64,000 nt of DNA from positions 1 through 64,000 of the forward strand of contig NZ_JAFVMF010000009.1 of assembly GCF_017377715.1 (NCBI RefSeq), in the 5' to 3' direction. The first letter of the stretch is position 1. Each line of letters begins with the position of its first letter. The notes below the pieces were generated by a model. It made no database searches and had not been told where the DNA came from. It worked only from the letters and a program-made list of their open reading frames with translations. The translations under genes were made by a program, and so were the position numbers. Source of the stretch: Acetobacter sacchari (GTDB lineage Bacteria; Pseudomonadota; Alphaproteobacteria; Acetobacterales; Acetobacteraceae). This document shows, piece by piece, positions 56,330 to 64,000 of this stretch.

Positions 56330-57349
56330 ATGGTAAAGATTGACGCTCGCGCACTTGGCAGGGTCCTTCACTCCCCTTCTGACTGGCGCGTCATACTGCT
56401 TCATGGCGAGGATGCCGGGCTGATACGCGAATACGCGGCGAACATGACGCGCGCCGTCGCCGGTTCGCTCGACGATCCGTTTCGTGTCGCCACGCTCTCC
56501 AAAGAGAGCCACGAACGGCTCGAGGAAGAAGCGACCGCCCTGTCCCTGGATGGGGGACGCCGCGTCGTTTGGGTTCGGGATGCGACAGACGCTCTGGCGG
56601 CTCCTCTCGGCAACCTGCTTGAGGCGACCGCAGAGAGCCTGATCATCGTCGAAGGCGGGGTCCTCGCTGCGCGCTCGAAGCTGCGCGCCCTGGTGGAAAA
56701 CGCGCCGAACGGGGCCTCCATTGGTTGCTACCCCGAAGAAGGGCGCGCCCTTGAGGCCTCCGTGTCACGGATGTTTCAGGAACAGGGAGTCGCAATCGAC
56801 GGGGACGCTCTGGCGTGGCTCACAGCGCATCTCGGCCCTGATCGCGTCAGCGTGCGCGGTGAGGTCGAGAAACTGACGCTCTACGCCGGAGCAGAACGCA
56901 CACTCTCGCTGCACGACGTGCAGCAATGCGCTGGGGACTCTGGCTCATCTTCCATGGAGGACGCGGTTTTCGCCGCTATTGAAGGCGACCGCGCCGGTTC
57001 CGATTTCGCGCTCGAGCGCGCGTTGGAAGAAGGCGCAAGCCCGGTCGCCATAGCACGCGTTATGCTCTCGCATATCGGACGGCTTCGTTTGGTCCGAGCC
57101 ACGATGGAGCAAGGCCGCAATCGCGCCGACGCCATAAAGACGCTACGACCTCCGGTGTTTTTCAAACGCGCCCCCAGCTTCAACCGAGCTCTCGAAGTCT
57201 GGTCTCTGGACGGACTGTCTGAAATCGCGCGCCGAACGCAGGAATTCGAACTTTCCTGCAAGCAGACCGGCGCGATGGACACGCTTCTGTGCCGCCGCCA
57301 TCTCGCGGCCGTCGCCGCCCGGGCGGCCAGCGGAGCACGTCGCCGCTGA
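56330..57349 (+). CDS. holA: DNA polymerase III subunit delta
   Basis: HolA is the clamp-loader subunit that opens the beta sliding clamp. The 339-residue product has VKIDARALGRVLHSP, the VILLHGEDAGLIREYA segment, FRVATLSKE, the Sensor-like LIIVEGGVLAARSKLRALVEN, and the C-terminal helical part with LSHIGRLRLVRATMEQG and PPVFFKRAPSFNRAL, a strongly conserved region in alphaproteobacterial HolA. GGAGG lies 8 bases before the ATG. It is the last gene of the leuS cluster. Confidence 0.95.
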   Translation: MVKIDARALGRVLHSPSDWRVILLHGEDAGLIREYAANMTRAVAGSLDDPFRVATLSKESHERLEEEATALSLDGGRRVVWVRDATDALAAPLGNLLEATAESLIIVEGGVLAARSKLRALVENAPNGASIGCYPEEGRALEASVSRMFQEQGVAIDGDALAWLTAHLGPDRVSVRGEVEKLTLYAGAERTLSLHDVQQCAGDSGSSSMEDAVFAAIEGDRAGSDFALERALEEGASPVAIARVMLSHIGRLRLVRATMEQGRNRADAIKTLRPPVFFKRAPSFNRALEVWSLDGLSEIARRTQEFELSCKQTGAMDTLLCRRHLAAVAARAASGARRR

Positions 57350-58083
57350 AATCTTCCGTGTTCAGGAAGAGTGGTTTGAACGAACCCGCACAAGGGGAAA
57401 AGCAATAGCCTCGACCGCTTCGCATAAGCGGCGTTTGGCCAGAATGCAGGAAAGCTGCTCAGTTCCGATCATAAATGTCTCGGTTTCAGCACGACATTTG
57501 AATGCGTGTAAACCCGCCCCTCCAGCCACGGACATGGGTATTTCGTTCCCACCCAGAACGGGTTTACCCCGCCTGCCGCCACCCACCCGACTCAGGGAGA
57601 CGGTTTTCGAAACACCTCTCATCCAAGCACTCGAAAAGACCGCGAGTCGGGTATTTTTTTGCGGAAATTTGCGAGAAACCCGTATCGCCGACTTCGTTCG
57701 CGACGATCGATTGGTCGTGCGCCCAACCGGTCGTCCACGACAACCTTCCCTTACGGAATTCTCGAAAAAAGGCGAATAATTTATTGTTCTTTTTCCAAGG
57801 ACTTTTTTCAGAAAATGCATACCTGATGGCGACGGAAGGCGTTTTCGTCGTAACATTGGGTGAATTTCAGTTACTTTATTGACATATATATTCGGCGCTT
57901 CCACGATCAGCGGCGAGGTCAACCGATTTGGCCTAATATCGGCTGACTTAGCAGGGCACCGAGCGTAATGCCGGATTCCACTGCGGAATAATGTAGCGCA
58001 CAATATTCGAAAAAATAGCAGCGCTTACGCGTCAAAGACCTCATTAGGCCGCCTCACAGAGAAAAACACACGAGGGTCCGCCA
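57350..58083. other. Long intergenic region after holA
   Basis: These 734 bp contain open frames on both strands (for example minus 57362-58003), but the translations look random, Arg/Ser/Pro-rich and without motifs. The region grows AT-richer towards the lipase-like gene, with a TTGACATATATATT stretch at about 57880 that could be a promoter element. No RNA gene was recognised. Confidence 0.5.
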
Positions 58084-59157
58084 ATGTCAGTTACTTCCCA
58101 AACCGATAATTACCTGAAACTCAACGGAGCCGGCAATCAGCTCCTGAATTCGGAATTATTGTCGTCAGTTACCAGCCTGAGCGCCAAATCCGCCGGCGCC
58201 AGTACAGCGATGAGCTTTCTCGCGCCTGAAAACGCGATACCCGCAGCTCAACTCACGCCTACGGTCACAGAGTTTCTAAACGGGGCAATGAGCGAATATG
58301 TAATCGGCGGCGTGCCGGCGGGCATGAAACCGCTTCTTCAGAACGGGAAACAGATGTCGTTTCATGACGACCTCACTGGCGGCGTCGGGCATGCCTGGAT
58401 TACGCCCGAAAATCAGGTTCTCATTACCTACTCGGGGACGACACGCGGCGAAAACCTGCTGATCGATCCGCTGGCGACTGCGGGTGGCCTGTTAAGCGAT
58501 CTCGGCATCCTGCTCCGGCAGGTTTCTCCCGCACAGAAAGAAGCGCTTGCATTCGCCAAGCAAGTCGTCGCCGCCGCTGGTCAACAGGGCTACAGCTCCG
58601 ATCAAATTTTTGTAACGGGACACTCGCTGGGCGGTATCGAGGCGGAATATGTGTCGCAGCAGACCGGACTGGCGGGCATCGGCTTCGAGGCCAGTGGAAT
58701 TCCCAAGGATCCCAACGCCATTGGCAAAGGCTCGAATTTCATCTCTGTGGTGACACAGGGCGATCCTGTCGCCAACTATAGCTCCGACGTCGCTGGCGAG
58801 CAGCCGTTCGCTCCCGCTTACGTGCCCCAGTCCCAGGGTGGAGGCGCCTACCCGCACTATGGTTCGGTCCTGCAGATCGGCGCTGCGTCGGACCAGACGG
58901 CGCTGTCGCTCGCCGCACATGCCGTTGTGAATCCGTTCACGACGGCATTAGGTCTCGCTGGCGCTGTCGCTTTGATCGCAGAGTTTCACTTTCCCAAGGC
59001 TGAATACGCCGCTCTAGGCGTCACGCCGACCGGAAGCGCGCTCGACAAGCTGCCATCCACTATCGGCGTCGCGCACGGCCCGGTTCTGCCCGTCGCCAAT
59101 GATACGATTGGACAGCTGCAAGCTTACATGTCGAATCACGTCACCATCGGCGCGTGA
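58084..59157 (+). CDS. Lipase-like alpha/beta hydrolase
   Basis: The 357-residue protein has the nucleophile elbow IFVTGHSLGGIEAEYV with Ser181, preceded by a class 3 lipase-like oxyanion strand VLITYSGTTRGENLLIDPLA. Candidates for the acid and His are in VVTQGDPVANYSSDVAG (Asp) and YPHYGSVLQIG (His). There is no signal peptide and the protein has no Cys. Its Ser/Gln/Gly-rich start resembles secreted proteins that leave by type I or other signal-less routes, but no secretion gene is adjacent. GAGGGT lies 6 bases before the ATG. Confidence 0.75.
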   Translation: MSVTSQTDNYLKLNGAGNQLLNSELLSSVTSLSAKSAGASTAMSFLAPENAIPAAQLTPTVTEFLNGAMSEYVIGGVPAGMKPLLQNGKQMSFHDDLTGGVGHAWITPENQVLITYSGTTRGENLLIDPLATAGGLLSDLGILLRQVSPAQKEALAFAKQVVAAAGQQGYSSDQIFVTGHSLGGIEAEYVSQQTGLAGIGFEASGIPKDPNAIGKGSNFISVVTQGDPVANYSSDVAGEQPFAPAYVPQSQGGGAYPHYGSVLQIGAASDQTALSLAAHAVVNPFTTALGLAGAVALIAEFHFPKAEYAALGVTPTGSALDKLPSTIGVAHGPVLPVANDTIGQLQAYMSNHVTIGA

Positions 59158-59466
59158 CGCGCGTCTCGCACTCCAAGATATCTTATGACCAGTGGCGCGA
59201 CGTTACTTCGTGCGTAAGTCACGCGGTGATTAGCGTCGCCAATGGTCGCGCAAAAACGGTCCTGCTCGAACTCTTTCGCTTGAGCGGGCCTTTTTCAGCA
59301 AACGGAGCAAACGAGAAATTTTTATGTTCCCGACGCCCCTCGAACCAACTTAAGGGCTTCCACATAACTATTGCTGCGATACCGCCCAAGCTAGGGCGAC
59401 GCGCATTGGATTCCAAAAAGCTGCGCGCTCAGGGCGTATCGCGCGTCCTGAGAGCAGCGTTCGAAA
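59158..59466. other. Gap between lipase-like gene and efflux operon
   Basis: No gene was seen in this 309-bp stretch. It contains the terminator-like hairpin described separately and the end of the convergent efflux operon lies to its right. Confidence 0.5.
59261..59295 (+). terminator. Terminator-like hairpin after the lipase-like gene
   Basis: CCTGCTCGA and TTGAGCGGG can pair over 9 bp, with two G-T pairs, around a 10-nt loop, followed by CCTTTTT. It lies about 100 bp after the lipase-like stop. Confidence 0.55.
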
Positions 59467-61050
59467 TCAAGGCTTCCCTGTCAGATTCGCATTCGAGGGA
59501 TTGGGCGACGTTTTCACGTCGCCGACATCTTTCGGGTTTCTCAATCCACTATACTGCAGTGGCGAGAACGGCCTTATCTGCCCTGTCTTCGGAAGATCGG
59601 ACGCGGACCATCCGCCGCCAAGTGCGCGGGTTAACGCCACCACCGACTGGATTTGCCGTGTCTGAACCTGAACCAGAGCGACGCGCGCCGTTAATGCGGC
59701 CTGCTGCGCAACGACAACGTCGAGGTAATTGGTCAGGCCCCCGGTATAAAGCTGCATGGTCATCGTCTGTGTCCGCAGCGCGGCGCTGACTGCCTCAGCC
59801 TGCTGGCCACCTTCTGTCTTCAACCGGTTGACGTTGGTCAGACCGTCTTCAACTTCCTGAAACGCGGAGAGCACGGTCGATCTGTAATCATCCTCGGACT
59901 GCCGGTAGTAAGACCAGGTCCGCTGCAACTCCGCCCTGCGCAGGCCACCCTGAAACAAGGGCAGAACCGCCTGTGCGCCAAACTGGTACATCGAGTTCGA
60001 CAACGACGCGAGATCGAAGCCGTTATCCATGAAACCCGTCATCGCGTTGAACGTGACTTCCGGGTAGAACGCGGCTCGCGACACACCGATCGCCCGGTTG
60101 GCCTGCGCCATCTCGCGTTCCGCCGCAGCGATGTCGGGACGCCGCTCAAGCAACGCCGAAGGAAGCCCGGCAGAAGGGTGAACGTCCCGAAAAGCCAACG
60201 CCTGCACAGGGGCTATGTGAAACGCTGCCGGCGCTACGTTGACCAGGGCTGCGATTGCATGCTCCATAACGTCACGACGAGCCAGAATGTCCGTTTCTGC
60301 GGCTTCCGTAGAATGGAGCTGTGTCTCGGCGCGCGACACGTCCAGACCCGCTGCGATCGAACCGGCGAGGCGCATCTGCGTGATCTGGACGGCGAGGCGA
60401 TAGTAACGGATGGAATCCCGATAGACGGCGTCCTGAGCGTCAAATCCGCGCAACGCGATGTAATCCTGCGCCAGCTCCGCCTCAAGACCTAGACGGGCCA
60501 CCGCGTAATCGGCAGCCTTCTGCTGCGCCGCTTCCTTTGCCATCGCCGTCCGGTTGCGGATCGCGCGCCAGAAATCCGGCTCCCATGTCGCGGCGCCGTA
60601 ATACTGCTCCGAAGACATGTAGATCGGGCCGGTCGCAGTGCCGCCTCGATACAGCCGATGCTTCGAACTTTTGTATTTTTCACCGCCGGCTGTGCCCGTG
60701 ACCTGCGGATACAGATGGGACGCCACCTGCGCAGCGACGTCGCGCGATTGAGTGAACGCCTCGGCCGCCGCCTCCAGATCCGGGTTCGTCTTCAGCGCCT
60801 GCTCCTCAAGCGCATTCAGTTCGGGGTCTCCGAAAGTCTTCCACCAGTCCGCCCTTGGCGTGCCATCGGACGGCTGACCATAGCGGATGGCGCCCTGGCC
60901 CTCCCAATTTGCCGGGAAGACCAGTTTAGTCGGCGCATAGGTCGGGGCCAGATCACACGCCGTCAGGCCAGAGGCCACCAGCAGCGCCGTTGCGCGCGTC
61001 AGAACGCGACGCGCCATGCGCCCGCGCGGCGGAAACGTGCGCTCACTCAT
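59467..61050 (-). CDS. RND efflux outer-membrane lipoprotein (NodT family)
   Basis: This is the TolC-like outer-membrane channel of an RND pump. The 527-residue protein has a lipobox SGLTAC (Cys32), then APTYAPTKLVFPANW, DWWKTFGDPELNALEEQAL, NPDLEAAAEAFTQSR, and repeated helical segments including RPDIAAAEREMAQANRAIGVSRAAFYPEV and the late LGGGWSASDLP, all typical of NodT. The start overlaps the adaptor gene stop by 4 bp. It is the last gene of the efflux operon. Confidence 0.95.
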   Translation of the reverse strand: MSERTFPPRGRMARRVLTRATALLVASGLTACDLAPTYAPTKLVFPANWEGQGAIRYGQPSDGTPRADWWKTFGDPELNALEEQALKTNPDLEAAAEAFTQSRDVAAQVASHLYPQVTGTAGGEKYKSSKHRLYRGGTATGPIYMSSEQYYGAATWEPDFWRAIRNRTAMAKEAAQQKAADYAVARLGLEAELAQDYIALRGFDAQDAVYRDSIRYYRLAVQITQMRLAGSIAAGLDVSRAETQLHSTEAAETDILARRDVMEHAIAALVNVAPAAFHIAPVQALAFRDVHPSAGLPSALLERRPDIAAAEREMAQANRAIGVSRAAFYPEVTFNAMTGFMDNGFDLASLSNSMYQFGAQAVLPLFQGGLRRAELQRTWSYYRQSEDDYRSTVLSAFQEVEDGLTNVNRLKTEGGQQAEAVSAALRTQTMTMQLYTGGLTNYLDVVVAQQAALTARVALVQVQTRQIQSVVALTRALGGGWSASDLPKTGQIRPFSPLQYSGLRNPKDVGDVKTSPNPSNANLTGKP

Positions 61051-62366
61051 TGCCTGGAACCCGCCTCCGGCCCCGGCGCATTGTCGTTCGGCATCGCACG
61101 AACGTTGTCCTGATGAGCCTGATCCGGGGCCTTCTGCGGAACAGACGGGGCGTTGTAGCCCGGCGTGCTGGGAACGACACGGACCTCCTCACCATCCAAA
61201 AGTCCGGCGGACGGATTGTTTATCACTTTGTCGTCGCGCTTCAGTCCGGAGAGGATCTGCACCACGGTCCCTAAATTGGTTCCAACCTTCACAGGGACCA
61301 GATGGACGTGGTTCGTGGAGTCGACCATCGCCACCTGCATCCCCTCCGCGCGAAAGATCAAAGCGCCTTCGGGAAGAGTCAGAATGTTTGGATCACCCGG
61401 CGCGACAAAATGCGCCGTCGCATAGGAGTCCGGCCAAAGAACGCCATCGTCGTTGTCGACCATCAACTCGGTCCTGACCGTGCGCGTATTGGTGTCGAAC
61501 GCGCCCGCAGTCGTCAGGTACCGAGCGTGGAACACGCGGTCAGGGAACTGCGGCAGCGTAAGCGTCGCCTGCAAGTCCGGTCCGACGATGTCCGCATAAT
61601 CCTGAGGCACCGACACATAAACGCGCATGGCATGGACGTCCGCCACGCTGAAAAGCTCCGTCGCATTGCCGTTTGAATTAACGTCGCCACGGCCCGCGTT
61701 CACGTAATCGCCGACGTCGGCAAAACGCGCGGTTACGACACCGTCAAACGGGGCCACGATCCGTTTGAACGCTTCCAATGCCTGATACTGTTCAACGTCA
61801 TGTTGAGCGGCTTCAACCTGCGCCTGCTGAGCAGCGGCGTTCGCCGCCTGCACGTCCACTTCCTGCTGCGACACCGCCTGCGTACCCTGCAGGGCCTTCC
61901 ATCGCTTGGCAGTGACGTCGGCAATCCTGTAGCGCGCCAGAGCCACGTCGAGATTGGCTTTCGAGGCTGCATACTGAGCGTCCAGACCTGGCGTCTGAAT
62001 CTCCGCCAGAAGGTCGCCTTTATGCACCTTCGCGCCGATATCCTTGTACCACATCTTCACGTAGCCCGAGACCTGCGCGTAGATCGGCGCCAGATACCAG
62101 GCCGATATGTTCGACGGCAGATCGAGCTTGCGGCTTGTCGGCCCGGGCGACGGACTGATCAGTTGCACACGAGGGAAAGAAGCCTCTGTGGTCTTTTTCG
62201 CGAGATCGACGTAGGCGCCGTGCCGCTGCACGAGCCCCCATACGGCAAGGACAAGCGCCAGCGCGATGACCACGATGACGGCGAGCCGCCCTCGCCCCCC
62301 GCCACCTTGCCCTGTCGGGGCAGGCGCCCCATGAGCCGGCGAATGCTGCGTCTGGTGGCCGCTCAT
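61047..62366 (-). CDS. RND efflux periplasmic adaptor (membrane fusion protein)
   Basis: The 439-residue HlyD/AcrA-type protein has one N-terminal helix (about 30-50), the lipoyl half-motifs around VSGYVKMWYKDIGAKVHKGDLLAEIQTP and IVAPFDGVVTARFADVGDYV, a coiled hairpin between them (about 125-190), and a beta-barrel with VYVSVPQDYADIVG. It joins the pump to the NodT channel. ATG 62366 overlaps the pump stop by 4 bp. Confidence 0.94.
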   Translation of the reverse strand: MSGHQTQHSPAHGAPAPTGQGGGGRGRLAVIVVIALALVLAVWGLVQRHGAYVDLAKKTTEASFPRVQLISPSPGPTSRKLDLPSNISAWYLAPIYAQVSGYVKMWYKDIGAKVHKGDLLAEIQTPGLDAQYAASKANLDVALARYRIADVTAKRWKALQGTQAVSQQEVDVQAANAAAQQAQVEAAQHDVEQYQALEAFKRIVAPFDGVVTARFADVGDYVNAGRGDVNSNGNATELFSVADVHAMRVYVSVPQDYADIVGPDLQATLTLPQFPDRVFHARYLTTAGAFDTNTRTVRTELMVDNDDGVLWPDSYATAHFVAPGDPNILTLPEGALIFRAEGMQVAMVDSTNHVHLVPVKVGTNLGTVVQILSGLKRDDKVINNPSAGLLDGEEVRVVPSTPGYNAPSVPQKAPDQAHQDNVRAMPNDNAPGPEAGSRQ

Positions 62367-64000
62367 GCCGCCTCTCCCTGCTTTGCGTGCGCCCGGCGAC
62401 CGTGGATCATCGCGAAAACGCATGGCACGAACAACAATGTAGCCACTGTGGCGATCAGAAGACCGCCGATAACCGCCTTACCGAGAGGCGCATTCTGGGA
62501 ATTGCTCATCGACATCGGCAACATCCCGACAATCATGGCCAGCGCCGTCATCAGCACGGGCCGAATACGCTCGAACCCGGCGTCAATCGCCGCCCTGATC
62601 GCATCCCCATGCCGCTCCAGTTCGTCACGAGCGAAGGACACGACGAGAATGGAGTTCGCGGTGGCCGTTCCCATGCACATGATCGCGCCGGTCAGCGCTG
62701 GCACTGATAGCGCCGTATGCGTCAGGAACAACGACCAGGCGATGCCGCCCAGCGCGCCCGGAAGCGCAGTGATGATGATGAACGGATCAAGCCAGGACTG
62801 AAAATTCACAACGATGATCAGGTAGACCAGCAGGATCGACATCGCGAGACCGCCGATGAGCTGCGCATACGCCGCGTTCATCGTCACGCCCTGCCCGCGG
62901 ACCACCATGGACGACCCGTGCGGCAGGTTGCCCTGCTCCTGCGCCACGATACGCTTCACTTCGCGCGCAACCGTGCCCAGATCGATACCCTCGTTCGTGG
63001 CGTAGATATCGAACACCGGCATGATGTTGTAATGCGCGACTTCACCGGGAGTGCCGGTTTGCACGATCTTGCTCAATCCACCGAGAAGCTGCGGCGTCGT
63101 GCCCTTCGGGTTTCCATCGCCCTTGTCGATCGGCAAGGTCTCCAGTGAATTCATGGTCTGCAGGAAGTTCGACGGCGTCATGATGTCGACCAGATGCGAC
63201 ACGCCGCTCGTCGTATCGAGCCAGTAAACCTGCCCGACCTGCGAACTTCCGGAGAGCGCGACAAGCGCGTTGTTGGCGACGTCGTTCTCCGTAATGCCGG
63301 TGCCCAACGCGAAGCTGCGGTGAGTGTTCACCCTCAGCGTCGGCGTCGTCATCGGCTGCTGGACACTGACGTCGGCTATACCTGTCACACGACGCAGACG
63401 GGCCGCCAGACGGTTTGCGAATGCGAAGTTGTCAGTGAGGTTTCGTCCCACGACCTGCACGTCGATCGGAGCGGGAAGACCAAAATTCAGAATCTTCGCG
63501 GTCAAATCGGCTGGCATGAACGTAATCTGCGTTCCCGGAAACGCCTTGGACAGACCGTCGCGCAGGATCTGGCGGTATTCGGCAACCGGCGAATCATCGT
63601 CTTTCAGCGTAATATTGAGGTCGCAATCCTGCGCGCCCACAGTCGGCGTGGGGATGAACGCCTGATTGAGAGCACTGAACGGCAGACCGCAATTGTCAAC
63701 GACGTCCTCGACCTGTCCCGGCAGCAGGCGTGAAATCTCTGCATTGACCAGCTGCGAGATTTTTCCCGCTTCCTCGATGCGTGAACCCAGGGGCGCGCGC
63801 ATATGGATGGCCAGCGCATTTGAATTGATTTCCGGAAAGAAATCCTGCCCGACGAAGAAGAGGAGGCCGAGCGAACACACTGCGGCGCCCAGGAAGCCCA
63901 GCAAGAACTTGCTGCGCAGCGCAACCAGGGCAACCAGCACATCCCGATATCTGATACGGAACTGCTCGAACCGTTTTTCGAAACCACGCTGGAAGCGGCC
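62363..64000 (-). CDS. RND efflux inner-membrane pump, C-terminal part (runs off right edge)
   Basis: The visible 545 residues are the C-terminal half of an AcrB/MexB/CusA-class transporter. There is a periplasmic loop with AIHMRAPLGSRIEEAGKI, then QFEVGQVYWLD-like QVGQVYWLDTTSGVSHLVD, and a helix bundle with LGGIAWSLFLTHTALSVPALTGAIMC, SILVVSFARDELERHGD and RPVLMTALAMIVGMLPMS, the last being the signature of RND pump helices. The N-terminal half lies beyond the window; the frame is open to its edge. The substrate cannot be told. The order pump-adaptor-NodT channel is standard. Confidence 0.95.
   Translation of the reverse strand, partial: GRFQRGFEKRFEQFRIRYRDVLVALVALRSKFLLGFLGAAVCSLGLLFFVGQDFFPEINSNALAIHMRAPLGSRIEEAGKISQLVNAEISRLLPGQVEDVVDNCGLPFSALNQAFIPTPTVGAQDCDLNITLKDDDSPVAEYRQILRDGLSKAFPGTQITFMPADLTAKILNFGLPAPIDVQVVGRNLTDNFAFANRLAARLRRVTGIADVSVQQPMTTPTLRVNTHRSFALGTGITENDVANNALVALSGSSQVGQVYWLDTTSGVSHLVDIMTPSNFLQTMNSLETLPIDKGDGNPKGTTPQLLGGLSKIVQTGTPGEVAHYNIMPVFDIYATNEGIDLGTVAREVKRIVAQEQGNLPHGSSMVVRGQGVTMNAAYAQLIGGLAMSILLVYLIIVVNFQSWLDPFIIITALPGALGGIAWSLFLTHTALSVPALTGAIMCMGTATANSILVVSFARDELERHGDAIRAAIDAGFERIRPVLMTALAMIVGMLPMSMSNSQNAPLGKAVIGGLLIATVATLLFVPCVFAMIHGRRAHAKQGEAA

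Noticed and set aside
57362-58003. Minus-strand frame of 213 codons after holA
   Set aside because: Arg/Ser-rich translation with no domain, poor start context and no neighbours that fit; more likely chance.

Overview
The window looks like a chromosomal segment of an alphaproteobacterium, most likely an acetic acid bacterium (Acetobacteraceae). The grounds are high-GC genes, PQQ alcohol oxidation, several TonB-dependent receptors, the aerobic (cob-type) B12 pathway and decayed IS5-family elements. I cannot name the genus from sequence alone. No rRNA, tRNA or CRISPR array was seen.

Layout. 1-2.4 kb: an 8-bp tandem repeat, a purine nucleoside permease (NUP) family lipoprotein and a glycosyltransferase-like protein. 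2.9-22.1 kb: a large aerobic cobalamin cluster. cobD-bluB lie on +, cobO-cobQ on -, and a riboswitch-led operon on + runs DUF1636-cobW-cobN-cobG-cobH-cobI-cobJ-(cobK on -)-cobL-cobE-cobM-cobB-cobF-cobC, mostly with 4-bp stop/start overlaps. An AT-rich island with a small membrane protein interrupts it at 4.6-5.4 kb. 22.1-25.3 kb: a decayed mobile region, with two oppositely oriented IS5-family transposase remnants bracketing an MpaB/DUF2236 gene and an internally deleted poxB remnant. 25.5-31.3 kb: MscS, then a cobalt/B12 uptake locus (degenerate histidine phosphatase, CbtA, CbtB, TonB receptor) with two head-to-head cobalamin riboswitches.

31.4-49.4 kb: a TonB receptor, then a respiratory and alcohol-oxidation region. 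A ba3-like cytochrome oxidase operon (cytochrome c, small membrane protein, subunit II, subunit I, SCO1, CtaG) runs leftward. Divergent from it are a PQQ dehydrogenase with the Asp that marks lanthanide-dependent enzymes, a protein fusing a XoxJ/MxaJ-like binding domain to cytochrome c, and a porin. A NarL-type two-component system, another TonB receptor and a GAF-Fis regulator follow. The divergent intergenic region carries two near-identical 18-bp palindromes. My main hypothesis is that this is a lanthanide-linked alcohol oxidation module with its own cytochrome relay, terminal oxidase, metal or PQQ uptake and regulation.

50-64 kb: a BTAD-type regulator, then housekeeping genes (DUF3576 lipoprotein, leuS, lptE, holA), a lipase-like protein, and an RND efflux operon whose inner-membrane pump runs off the right edge.
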